Assembly (NCBI GenBank): GCA_020854915.1
Contig: JAHKLT010000049.1
Span: 1 to 37,080 of the forward strand
Direction: 5' to 3'
Length of the DNA: 37,080 nt
From: Methanobacteriaceae archaeon
GTDB lineage: Archaea > Methanobacteriota > Methanobacteria > Methanobacteriales > Methanobacteriaceae
The notes under the pieces were generated by a model. It was not told where the DNA came from. It saw only the letters and a list, made by a program, of their open reading frames with translations, and searched no databases. This document shows positions 25,154 through 33,165 of the stretch, piece after piece. Position 1 is the stretch's first letter, and each line of letters starts with the position of its first letter. A program made the position numbers and the translations under genes.

Positions 25154-25393
25154 AAGATAATATTGCAAATAATAAACTTAATATTTTCTTGAAAAATGAA
25201 TTTAACTAGAAAAATAACATCAAGTTTAATAAAGATAAATATCAAATATACTTTATGTAGTGGTTGATTATTTTAAAAAGGTTTGAAGGTTATTTTTAAA
25301 ATTATTTACTCATATGAGTTTCAACCACTACATCATTTAATATAATATTATTGTTATTTATAAGTATTCAGCTAAGTTATAGTAATAAATTAT
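25154..25393. other. Intergenic stretch, mostly featureless
   Basis: Apart from the inverted-repeat element at 25255-25333, no coding frame, RNA gene or clear promoter was seen in this AT-rich stretch. Confidence 0.4.
25255..25333. repeat. 79-base inverted-repeat element
   Basis: ATGTAGTGGTTGA at 25255-25267 is repeated exactly in reverse complement at 25321-25333 (TCAACCACTACAT), 53 bases apart. A further palindrome, CTCATATGAG, lies at 25309-25318 just inside the right arm. A 13-base perfect match is unlikely by chance in such AT-rich DNA because the arms are comparatively GC-rich. It could be a MITE-type insertion or a transcript-end hairpin. No second copy was seen in the window. Confidence 0.5.
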
Positions 25394-25579
25394 TTAAATC
25401 ATGAAATACATTATATTTGTAAAAAATAAAATCAACTTGAAAACTAATTTTTTAAATTTATAATTATTTTCTTCTCTTAAATATGGAAAAGGAGCTATTC
25501 TATCTATAAGTTTTCCATAAGGTTCCATTAATATATACTGATAAATAATTCCAAAAATTATTGTTAAAATTAAACACAA
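25394..25579 (-). CDS. Doubtful small membrane ORF
   Basis: An open frame of 61 residues from a TTG codon with a hydrophobic start (CLILTIIFGIIYQYILM), a polar middle (EPYGKLIDRIAPFPYLREEN) and a second hydrophobic end (FKLILFFTNIMYFMI). The frame stays open about 17 codons further upstream without an ATG or a ribosome site. The polar middle looks like genuine protein, so this may be the remnant of a small two-helix protein. No family was recognised. Confidence 0.3.
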   Translation of the reverse strand: MCLILTIIFGIIYQYILMEPYGKLIDRIAPFPYLREENNYKFKKLVFKLILFFTNIMYFMI

Positions 25580-25694
25580 AAATAGTCTTGTGAAAATAGT
25601 AAATCGCTTATAAAAACACCAATATTATAACTATTATTAAATGTGATCTTATAAGTTATTTATTTTAAAATTCTTTTAATATTTTTAAATTTTT

Positions 25695-27047
25695 TCAACT
25701 TGTCTCTATTAGTGATCTAAGGTATAATTTAGCCCAAACATATGAGAGCATGTTACCTATTGCACTTCCAATAACAATTCCATACCAAACACCATTTTCT
25801 CCAAAGCCAAGGGGAATAGCTAGGATATATGAGAATAATACTTGAAACATTAATGATCTCATAAAAGTTATTAACAATGCATTTAATCCTTTACCAACAC
25901 CTCTAAATAAAAAGGTTGATGGAACACCAAAAGGTAAAAATAGATAAAACAAGGATGTTATTCTTAAGAAAGTAGTCATGGATTCATTAATATTTGCTGA
26001 TACTGGACTATAAGTAAATAAGGCACTGATGTATGGTGCGAATATAAAAACTAATAGGGATAATATTACTGCAATGATTAATGCGAACTTAATAGCATAG
26101 TTATGAGCTAATTTAATATTTTCATATTCACGAGCTCCAAAATTAGCTCCAACTACTGCTACAACTGCCGTTCCAATTGCAACACTTGGAATCATTACTA
26201 ATGATACTACTCTCCAACCACCACTGTAAACTGCAACACTATCTACACCTGAGACGATCATTAAAATAATATTTATTGATGCAGATAATACTCCAACAAG
26301 TAAGAATTCTAATCCTGTTGGAAGGCCAATATTTAGTATTTGAGCTATTATTTTATTTTTGTATATGAAGTCTTTTAAATTAAAATCAATATATGTGTCT
26401 TTAAAAAACCAATATAAAAGTAAAAAAGAAACACAGGCAAGTGATAATACTGTTGCAATAGCTGCACCTTTAAGACCTAAATTCAATGTGTAAATAAAGA
26501 TTGGATCAAGGATCATATTTAAAATAGATCCAAAAAGCATTGCATAGGTTGTTTTTTTTGCATTTCCTTCAGCTCTAAATATTCCATATGCTGTTGATGA
26601 AAAAACAATAAATACAGATCCTGCAAATAATATAGAACCATATTCCATTGATTGGGTAATAGCTGAACCTGCTTCCATGTATAATAGAAATGGTCTTAGA
26701 AATAAGCTTAAAAGGATTGTAAAAAATATTGAAAAAACTACTATTAGAATTAAAACATGTATAGCAGCATTATCTGCTTCTTTTTTATTTCTTGCTCCAA
26801 TGTATCTAGATATAACAGATGTTGCACCTGCACCTAAACCATTTGAAAAACCTAAGATAATATAATATAAAGGATTTACAAAACCTATTGCAGCAAGAAA
26901 TGTATCTCCAAGACCTGCAACCCAAAAAGCATCAATAAGAGCGTATAATGAGTTTATAACCATAGCTATTATTGTTGGTCCAGCTAAAGCTAAAACTGCT
27001 TTTTTAGGATCTCCAAGTAATGTTTCAACTTCTTTAGTTTTTTCCAT
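25695..27047 (-). CDS. MATE family efflux transporter
   Basis: A 450-residue membrane protein with about 12 helices in two similar halves, of the multidrug and toxin extrusion (MATE/DinF) family. The conserved N-terminal part reads LALAGPTIIAMVINSLYALIDAFW and continues with NPLYYIILGFSNGLGAGATS; the corresponding part of the second half is IGLPTGLEFLLVGVLSASIN. It should export cationic or amphipathic compounds in exchange for protons or sodium ions. An ATG nine bases further up is also possible; the one chosen has TGAT a few bases ahead. It is transcribed away from pheS, with the second copy of the hairpin repeat in the gap between them. Confidence 0.9.
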   Translation of the reverse strand: MEKTKEVETLLGDPKKAVLALAGPTIIAMVINSLYALIDAFWVAGLGDTFLAAIGFVNPLYYIILGFSNGLGAGATSVISRYIGARNKKEADNAAIHVLILIVVFSIFFTILLSLFLRPFLLYMEAGSAITQSMEYGSILFAGSVFIVFSSTAYGIFRAEGNAKKTTYAMLFGSILNMILDPIFIYTLNLGLKGAAIATVLSLACVSFLLLYWFFKDTYIDFNLKDFIYKNKIIAQILNIGLPTGLEFLLVGVLSASINIILMIVSGVDSVAVYSGGWRVVSLVMIPSVAIGTAVVAVVGANFGAREYENIKLAHNYAIKFALIIAVILSLLVFIFAPYISALFTYSPVSANINESMTTFLRITSLFYLFLPFGVPSTFLFRGVGKGLNALLITFMRSLMFQVLFSYILAIPLGFGENGVWYGIVIGSAIGNMLSYVWAKLYLRSLIETS

Positions 27048-27097
27048 ATTAATCATTTATCTTTAATACTAATATAAATTTTTCTTATTGGTTTATT

Positions 27098-27168
27098 TTA
27101 GACCCTAAAGAATACTATGACTGAATCTTAATGAAATATTTCAGTCATAGATGAATTTCAGTATTATT
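27098..27168 (+). repeat. Hairpin repeat, copy 2 (upstream of pheS)
   Basis: 71 bases that match the copy at 5245-5316 with two substitutions and one missing base. The perfect stem arms CTATGACTGAA (27115-27125) and TTCAGTCATAG (27140-27150) and the loop are identical in both copies. It ends 83 bases before the pheS start codon and has the same orientation to that gene as copy 1 has to valS. The sequences outside the element differ between the two sites. Confidence 0.7.
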
Positions 27169-27251
27169 AATTAAACAATTTAATAAGATAATTTTTATAT
27201 ATTATTTTTAATAAAATTATTAATAGCTAATATTTATTTCTGGTGGTTTAA

Positions 27252-28796
27252 ATGAGTGAAAATATATCAAAAATAATCAATGAATTGCATATATATGAAA
27301 AACAGCTATTAAATGCAATTAAAAATAATGAGAATATATCTCCTGAAGAAGTCTCTCTTAAGAACTCTCTAGATATTAAATCTGTTATGAGTGCAGCAGG
27401 ATCACTTGCATCTAAAAATATAATTGAAGTTCAAAAGGATGTTAGTGAAATTATCTCTTTAACAAGTGATGGAGAAAATTTTGCAAAAGTAGGTTTACCT
27501 GAGAGAAGAGTACTTAATGAATTAATTGTAAAAGAAGAAATTCCAATGGGAGAATTAGCTAAAATAGCTAAACTAGATAAAAATGAAAATAAAATAGCTA
27601 TTGGATGGCTTGTTCGAAAAAAATGGGCAAAGATTGATAAAGGAACAATTAAAATCACAGAAATCGGAAAAAAATATGAAAATGATTTTACAGATGATGA
27701 GAAATTACTTGAAATTTTAAAATCTAAAAGTTTAAATAAATCTGATTTATCAGAAAGGTTATTAGATGGATTTAAACAACTTAATGAAAGAAAAAATATT
27801 TTAAATATTGATAAAAATACAAAACACTCATTTAAATTATTAGATCTTGGAAAAACTATTTTAAAGAAAGGATTTAAAATTCAAAAACAAGCAACACAAC
27901 TAACTCATCAACAATTAAAAGATGATGGATGGAAAAATCTAGAATACAGACCATACGATATAAATGTAGAAGCACCAGAAATATTTCCAGGAAAAGGCCA
28001 TCCTTTAAGAGAAATAATTGAAGAAATAAGAGAAGTATTTTTAAATTTAGGATTTACAGAATCCAATGGAACAATCTTAGACTCAGCATTTTGGAACTTT
28101 GATTCTCTATTTCAACCACAAGACCATGCAGCACGTGAAATGCAAGATACATTTTATGTAAAAAAACCTATTAAATGTGATTTACCTAATGAAGAATTAG
28201 TATCTCGTACTGCTTGTGTTCATGAAGATGGAGCAGATACTGGTTCATGTGGATGGGAATGTGATTGGGATTTAGATGTTGCAAAGCAATCAGTCTTAAG
28301 AACCCATACAACTGGAATATCTACAAAATTTTTAAATGAAAATGAACCACCACTTAAAATGTTTTCAGTTGGAAGAGTATTTAGAAGAGAAACAATAACA
28401 TATAAACACTTGCCAGAGTTTCACCAAGTTGAAGGAATCGTTGCAGCAGAAAATATTAGCTATCAAAACTTACTTGGAACACTAAAAGAATTCTATAAAA
28501 AATTAGGTTTTGAAGTAAGATTTAGACCTGCATACTTCCCATACACATATCTTTCTACAGAATGTGAAATCTATTTAGAAGAAAAAGAAAGTTGGATAGA
28601 ACTTGGAGGATCTGGAATGTTCAGACCAGAAGTACTTGCTCCACTTGGAATAAAAACACCAGTTTTAGCATTTGGTCTTGGAATTGAAAGACTAGCTATG
28701 ATAAGATATGATATAACAGATATTAGAATGTTATATAAAAGCGATATTAACTGGCTTCGTGAAATACCAATTACAAATGGTATTAAATTAGATTAA
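27252..28796 (+). CDS. pheS: Phenylalanyl-tRNA synthetase alpha subunit
   Basis: The 514-residue catalytic subunit of class II PheRS, archaeal type. The first 200 residues are winged-helix domains that bind tRNA ([20 protein letters not shown] and similar repeats). The catalytic core has the motif 1 region [20 protein letters not shown] (near 249-268), [26 protein letters not shown], motif 2 in [20 protein letters not shown] and motif 3 in [25 protein letters not shown] lies just ahead of the ATG. Unlike in many genomes it is not next to pheT, which is at 1827-3476 on the other strand. The hairpin repeat lies in its upstream region. xth follows after 31 bases. Confidence 0.96.
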   Translation: MSENISKIINELHIYEKQLLNAIKNNENISPEEVSLKNSLDIKSVMSAAGSLASKNIIEVQKDVSEIISLTSDGENFAKVGLPERRVLNELIVKEEIPMGELAKIAKLDKNENKIAIGWLVRKKWAKIDKGTIKITEIGKKYENDFTDDEKLLEILKSKSLNKSDLSERLLDGFKQLNERKNILNIDKNTKHSFKLLDLGKTILKKGFKIQKQATQLTHQQLKDDGWKNLEYRPYDINVEAPEIFPGKGHPLREIIEEIREVFLNLGFTESNGTILDSAFWNFDSLFQPQDHAAREMQDTFYVKKPIKCDLPNEELVSRTACVHEDGADTGSCGWECDWDLDVAKQSVLRTHTTGISTKFLNENEPPLKMFSVGRVFRRETITYKHLPEFHQVEGIVAAENISYQNLLGTLKEFYKKLGFEVRFRPAYFPYTYLSTECEIYLEEKESWIELGGSGMFRPEVLAPLGIKTPVLAFGLGIERLAMIRYDITDIRMLYKSDINWLREIPITNGIKLD

Positions 28797-28827
28797 AATT
28801 ATTTAACAAACAAGAAAAGGTGTTAAT

Positions 28828-29604
28828 ATGGTTAAAATTAATTTAAGTTCATGGAATATAAATGGTATTAGAGCTATTTATAAAAAAGAAGGATTTATGA
28901 ACTGGTTTAATTCTGTTGATTCTGATTTGATTTTATTTCAAGAGACAAAAGCTCAAATAGACCAAATTCCAAAAGAATTATATAGAAATGAAAAATATCA
29001 TTCATATTATAGTTCAGCTATTAAAAAAGGATACAGTGGAGTTGCAGCATTCTCAAAAATAGAACCAAACGAAGTTATAACTGAAATTGGAAAAAAAGAA
29101 TTTGATGGTGAAGGTAGATTTTTACGCTTAGATTTTGATGATTTTATTTTGATGAATCTTTATTGGCCAAATGGTGGTATGGGTGATGAACGTTTAAAGT
29201 ATAAGTTGGATTTTTACGATGCATTTCTTGACTATGTTGTTGATTTAAAAGAGGCTGGAAATAATTTAATAATATGTGGAGATTTAAACACTGCACACAA
29301 AGAGATTGATATAGCTAGACCGAAAGAAAATGAGAAAGTTTCAGGTTTCATGCCAATTGAGAGAGAATGGATAGATAAATTTTTGGATTCAGGATTTGTA
29401 GATACCTTTAGAATGTTTAATAATGAGCCAGATCAATATACTTGGTGGAGTTATCGTACACGAGCACGGGACAGAAATGTAGGATGGAGACTAGACTACT
29501 TCTTTGTAAACGAAGAATTCCAAGAAAATGTTACCAGTGCAACTATTGAATCAGATGTAATGGGTTCAGATCATTGTCCGATAGAATTAAAGATAGAGAT
29601 ATAA
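28828..29604 (+). CDS. xth: Exonuclease III-family AP/uridine endonuclease, Mth212-like
   Basis: A 258-residue endonuclease/exonuclease/phosphatase-fold repair enzyme that cuts DNA at abasic sites. The catalytic set is complete: Asn10 and Asn12 in [10 protein letters not shown], Glu39 in LFQETKA, Tyr112 in LYWPNGGMG, Asp152 and Asn154 in [11 protein letters not shown], Asp223 in [12 protein letters not shown], and Asp248-His249 in GSDHCPIE. Recalled resemblance to Mth212 of Methanothermobacter is very close, including ERLKYKL (121-127) and [11 protein letters not shown]. Mth212 also cuts DNA directly at deoxyuridine, so this protein may repair deaminated cytosine without a uracil glycosylase. 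AAAAGGTG precedes the start. It follows pheS by 31 bases. Confidence 0.94.
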   Translation: MVKINLSSWNINGIRAIYKKEGFMNWFNSVDSDLILFQETKAQIDQIPKELYRNEKYHSYYSSAIKKGYSGVAAFSKIEPNEVITEIGKKEFDGEGRFLRLDFDDFILMNLYWPNGGMGDERLKYKLDFYDAFLDYVVDLKEAGNNLIICGDLNTAHKEIDIARPKENEKVSGFMPIEREWIDKFLDSGFVDTFRMFNNEPDQYTWWSYRTRARDRNVGWRLDYFFVNEEFQENVTSATIESDVMGSDHCPIELKIEI

Positions 29605-29774
29605 AAAAGTCATGGTTCAACAAAAAGGTAATTTTTTAAAACAATTGATGAAATTGATTAAAATTGAGGAATTTTAAATAGATAAAAAATTAATACATCT
29701 TTATCATCATATTAATTAATAAAATTTGATTTTATTTATTGATTATAGTGTGTTACCAAACTTTTTCATATAAA
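29605..29774. other. Intergenic stretch with no gene seen
   Basis: AT-rich DNA between xth and the IS605-type left end. No open frame, RNA gene or clear promoter was recognised. Confidence 0.4.
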
Positions 29775-29836
29775 TGCATGTTTTATTTATATATAGATAT
29801 TAAATTAATTAAAAAATATTAGGTAATCAACTATAA
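29775..29836 (+). mobile_element. Left end of the IS200/IS605-type element
   Basis: A 62-base sequence, beginning TGCATGTTTTATTTATATAT and ending GGTAATCAACTATAA, that recurs without change at 36860-36921. It lies 83 bases ahead of the tnpB relic and ends of this kind precede tnpB in IS605-type elements, so it is read as the left end. The exact cleavage point cannot be fixed from two copies alone. Confidence 0.5.
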
Positions 29837-29919
29837 AAGGAAATATTATTAATTAAAAATCTGTTTTAGAAAAGTTCCTCTAATAAACTAGTTTTTCATT
29901 CCAAATAGTGTTCTAATAA

Positions 29920-30596
29920 ATGGAATTTTCCTTACAAGTTCGAGATTTGATGATTTTTAGTAATGGTGAAAAGAGAAAGCTAATCACTCGCCTAACTAAA
30001 ATAGAACACCAAATAACACGATTAAACCGAAATCTATCAAGGAAAGTTAAAGGTTCTAAAAACTTCATTAAAAATGTTAAAAAATTACATAAATTATATA
30101 ATAAAGTCTTTGATATCCGTAACGATGAATATCAGAAACTATCCACAAAAATAATCAAAAATTTTGATTTAATCGGTTTAGAAAACTTATCAATTAAAAA
30201 CATGATAAAAAACAAACGATTAAGTCACAGTATAAGCCAAATATCAATGGTCAAAACTTTATTGACATGATAAAATACAAAGCCCAATGGTATGATAAAA
30301 AATCTATACAAATAAGTAAAGTTTTCCCATCATCAAAGCTTTGTAGTGAGTGTGGATACAAAAAAGAAGATTTAACACTAACAATAAGAGAGTGGACTTG
30401 TCCAGAATGCAGGGCAAAACATGATAGAGATATTAATGCATCTATTAACATTCTTAATGAAGCTATCCGAATGAATAATGAATGTACTACAGGACATGTA
30501 GGAATAAGCTTGTGTTACTATAGAACATTAGTTCTATCTAAACAAGAAACTGTAGCTTATAATAGAGAGCAAGAATCTCCGAGTGAAACTTCATAA
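29920..30596 (+). pseudogene. TnpB (IS605 OrfB), N-terminally truncated and frameshifted
   Basis: The two open pieces 29920-30270 and 30267-30596 belong to one TnpB. The first begins at the RuvC-I region, where a typical DxGVRDL has become FSLQVRDLMIFSNGEK, so the first catalytic aspartate is lost. It keeps RuvC-II with the glutamate in IGLENLSIKNM. A one-base shift near 30252 then leads into KYKAQWYDKKSIQISKVFPS, the zinc finger (CSECGYKK and CPECRAK) and the last catalytic aspartate in HDRDINASINI. Roughly the first 170 residues of a normal TnpB are absent. No tnpA transposase lies next to it. The product cannot be an active nuclease. Confidence 0.8.
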
Positions 30597-30621
30597 AATA
30601 ATCAGTCGGAGAGTATGTCAA
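30500..30621 (+). mobile_element. Right end of the IS200/IS605-type element (omega-RNA region)
   Basis: The end of tnpB and the bases after it form the right end, shared with the solo copy at 15609-15725. TAGAAC-ATTA-GTTCTA makes a small hairpin. CTCCGAGTGA pairs with TCAGTCGGAG, with one mismatch, across 23 bases. The element ends in GTATGTCAA at 30621, with TCAA as the probable cleavage motif. DNA beyond that point differs between the copies. Confidence 0.6.
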
Positions 30622-30633
30622 CTAATAGTTTTA

Positions 30634-31449
30634 TTAAGTTTTATCTAATTTTTTTAATTCTTCTTGAGCTTGGGAGTATAATTCTTCTAAATCAGTAGAA
30701 GGTTTACAAAGTATTTCTGGTGTTATTGAATCTTGATCTTTTTTAAGTAAGAAATTATCTACATAATATTTATTTATTTTTTCTAAGTTATCTGGAATTT
30801 TTTCATTTACTTCATCTAAAAAGCCATATAAAAAAGATTTTTCAAAGTTCTCTATTTCTTTATTTAAAATAGAATATTCTTTTTTATAAAGTCTATTGTT
30901 ATATATTAATTTCTCTTCAGAATGAGTGCCTTTATTATAAAAATCATAGTCTGATTTATAACTACTTAATAAATCTAAAAAGCTATCTAAAATTTCTATT
31001 AATTGTATTAATGCTTTTTCTTTGTTAGAATAGGGGGATAACATTAGTAACATTTTTTCATTAATTTCTTTTAGATTATTAAGTTCTTTTTCATGTTTTT
31101 CTTTTTCTTTCTCCATTTCTTCTTCATGTCTTTTATTATTTTTGTAATCTGTGAAAACAATTCCTAAATATGTTATAAAAGCAACAATAGAAACACTAAG
31201 CATCTCAAAAATTAATCTCCATGGAATATAGTGATTACCTTTTGAGTCAACATGTAAATGATTTGAAAGTAATATTATAACCGAAAAAAGCACAATAAAA
31301 ATTATTATACTCCAAAATATTATTTTATAAGCATTATATAATGAGTTTTGAGTTTTTTTATAATGTAATATACGATTACCTAAGATACTATTATCAATTC
31401 CTTTAATAATTCTATTAATAAATTTATTAATTTCTGTTAAAATATCCAT
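30634..31449 (-). CDS. Two-helix membrane protein with a cytoplasmic coiled coil
   Basis: A 271-residue protein of unknown function. A polar N terminus (1-42) leads into two membrane helices at about 43-64 (IIFWSIIIFIVLFSVIILL) and 78-99 (LIFEMLSVSIVAFITYLGIV), joined by a short loop (HVDSKGNHYIPW). A strongly charged coiled coil follows at about 103-135 (KNNKRHEEEMEKEKEKHEKE), then a mostly helical acidic domain to the end. No enzyme motif was seen. The ATG has no evident ribosome site, so the message may be leaderless. It sits between the dead IS605 element and a broken flavodoxin, in a stretch that looks like accessory DNA. It resembles LemA- or phage-type membrane proteins only in layout. 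Confidence 0.7.
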   Translation of the reverse strand: MDILTEINKFINRIIKGIDNSILGNRILHYKKTQNSLYNAYKIIFWSIIIFIVLFSVIILLSNHLHVDSKGNHYIPWRLIFEMLSVSIVAFITYLGIVFTDYKNNKRHEEEMEKEKEKHEKELNNLKEINEKMLLMLSPYSNKEKALIQLIEILDSFLDLLSSYKSDYDFYNKGTHSEEKLIYNNRLYKKEYSILNKEIENFEKSFLYGFLDEVNEKIPDNLEKINKYYVDNFLLKKDQDSITPEILCKPSTDLEELYSQAQEELKKLDKT

Positions 31450-31563
31450 ATTTAATTATTGAACATTATATTATAAAAAATTAATGATATTGTATAAATT
31501 TTTGCAATAATAACTTATTTGAAATATATAAAAGTATCTTTAATGATTTTTGATTTTTAATAG

Positions 31564-32033
31564 TTAAAGATGATTTTTAATATTTTGAGCAAATTCATCT
31601 ATTTTTGATTCATAGGAATCTTGAAAATCTTTTTTATTTAGTGAAAGTGTTTCTAATGGCTTTTTAGATATTAATTTTTCCATATTATCAAAAGTATCTG
31701 CTTCATTTGCACTACTTGTTGAGAAAAACGCAACATTATTAAATTTCTCTTTATTTTCTTTTAAATAAGCTAAAATAGGAGTTGACATCGTTTGTCCCCA
31801 AACAGGAGTTCCAATTATTACTAAATCATAGTTTTCAGGATTTTTTTTATTTCTTTTATATCAGATGGACTACTTCTTAAAGCTTTTAAAAGTGATATTA
31901 AATAAGAGATAGGACCTGAATTATCTTTTTTATCAATAATTTCTTCTAAATCACAATTCAATTTTTCTTTTAATTTAATAGCAACTTTTTCTGTTGTTTT
32001 GGTTCTTGAGTAATAACTTATTAAAATATTCAT
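31564..32033 (-). pseudogene. Flavodoxin split by a frameshift in an A-run
   Basis: The first piece (32033-31821) starts MNILISYYSRTKTTEKVAIK, the FMN phosphate loop of a flavodoxin. After KEIKK the frame runs into a stop. One added A in the run of eight A bases (31841-31848) continues it as NPENYDLVIIGTPVWGQTMS and joins it to the second piece (31788-31564), which ends DSYESKIDEFAQNIKNHL. The rejoined protein has about 156 residues, the normal length of a short flavodoxin, with the GTPVWGQT flavin loop intact. All else in the gene looks healthy, so this is a fresh mutation, a slippage site or a sequencing error. Confidence 0.7.
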
Positions 32034-32466
32034 AATAGCTATATTGTTTTTTAAAATATTTATAATTATGGATAAAAATAATAATCAAAACTTTTTATAA
32101 AAAAAATAGAAGGTATTTTAAAATATCTTTAAAAAATTTATTTTACTATTATTAAATTAGAACTTGCATATTTTATTCTATTATAATCGAGGTAAGCTGT
32201 AGTAATATAACTATCAAGATTTAAATTAATATTCAACCTAGTTATTCTATTACTATCAGTAGTTTTATAATAAAATACTCAATGAATATTAATAGTTATT
32301 TTGATTAAAAATAATCATTTTAAGTAATATTGATTTTCATAATTTTTATTGTAAATATTTAAATTGATTTATTATTAAATATATTATTAAAGATATTTTT
32401 AAAATAGCTTTTAAATAAAAGAAAAACTAATGTTTTTAATTTATAATTTAATTTTGTGTGGATTTA
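32034..32466. other. Intergenic stretch, possible short gene relic on the minus strand
   Basis: No complete gene in 433 bases. On the minus strand a 45-codon frame without a start (about 32145-32280) reads VFYYKTTDSNRITRLNINLN and ends YASSNLIIVK; this may be the tail of a lost gene. The last 100 bases before 32467 are AT-rich and should hold the promoter of the transporter gene. Confidence 0.35.
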
Positions 32467-33165
32467 ATGGTTAATAATGAAGAAATAGGATTTAAAGAAA
32501 AAACAGAAAGATATTTAATAGCTAAATTAAGAATTTCTAAAGCACAGCTATTTGCAATTTTTACTGCATTATCTTCTACAGTTTTGATTGTTAGTAATAT
32601 TGCTAGTACTAAAATGTTTGATTTTTTTGGAACTGGGTTTGTTTGGGATGGTGGTGCTGTACTTTTTCCTGTTTCTTATATTCTTGGAGATGTAATTGCT
32701 GAGATTTTTGGCTTTAAAAGTGCAAAAAAAGTTATATGGACTTCATTTTCAATGAATATAATAGCTGTTGTAGCACTACTTATTGTTCAAATTTTACCTC
32801 CTGGTCCTGGATGGGAAAATCAATTAGCATATGAGGCGATTATAGGTTTTATGCCTCGTATTATTGCAGGTAGTTTAATAGCTTTTGTTTGTGGGCAACT
32901 CTTTAATGCTTATGTTTTTATAAAAATTAAAGAAATTACTAAAGGTAAACACTTCTGGCAAAGAGCATTAGGTTCTAGTTTAGTAGGAGATTTAGTTGAT
33001 ACAGTAATTTTTACAACTATTGCCTTTTTTGGTACTATTTCAGATGTTCAGTTTATTGGCTTACTTGTAATTGCATATACTTCAAAAATTGTAGGTGAGA
33101 CAATATTATTACCAGTGACGTATGCTATTGTTGATTTATGTAAAAAAGTGGTGGATGATGAATAG
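32467..33165 (+). CDS. YhhQ/VUT-type queuosine precursor transporter
   Basis: A 232-residue membrane protein with about six helices. The family motifs are NIASTKMFDFF near 43, AVLFPVSYILGDVIAEIFGF near 63-82 and RALGSSLVGDLVDTVIFTTI near 173-192. In Escherichia coli YhhQ carries preQ0 and preQ1, the 7-deazaguanine precursors of queuosine. A GTG three codons earlier is an alternative start; GTGGAT just ahead of this ATG fits as the ribosome site. Its last eight bases overlap the start of a bacterial-type tRNA-guanine transglycosylase gene, so the two are translationally coupled. This strongly supports a role in importing the base that the transglycosylase inserts. Confidence 0.88.
   Translation: MVNNEEIGFKEKTERYLIAKLRISKAQLFAIFTALSSTVLIVSNIASTKMFDFFGTGFVWDGGAVLFPVSYILGDVIAEIFGFKSAKKVIWTSFSMNIIAVVALLIVQILPPGPGWENQLAYEAIIGFMPRIIAGSLIAFVCGQLFNAYVFIKIKEITKGKHFWQRALGSSLVGDLVDTVIFTTIAFFGTISDVQFIGLLVIAYTSKIVGETILLPVTYAIVDLCKKVVDDE

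Noticed and set aside
27098-27251. T-box riboswitch ahead of pheS
   Set aside because: No T-box consensus or specifier loop is present, and T-boxes are not known from archaea.
29920-30596. Functional nuclease-dead TnpB repressor
   Set aside because: Besides the lost aspartate there is a frameshift and a missing N-terminal third, so a working guide-RNA-binding protein is unlikely.
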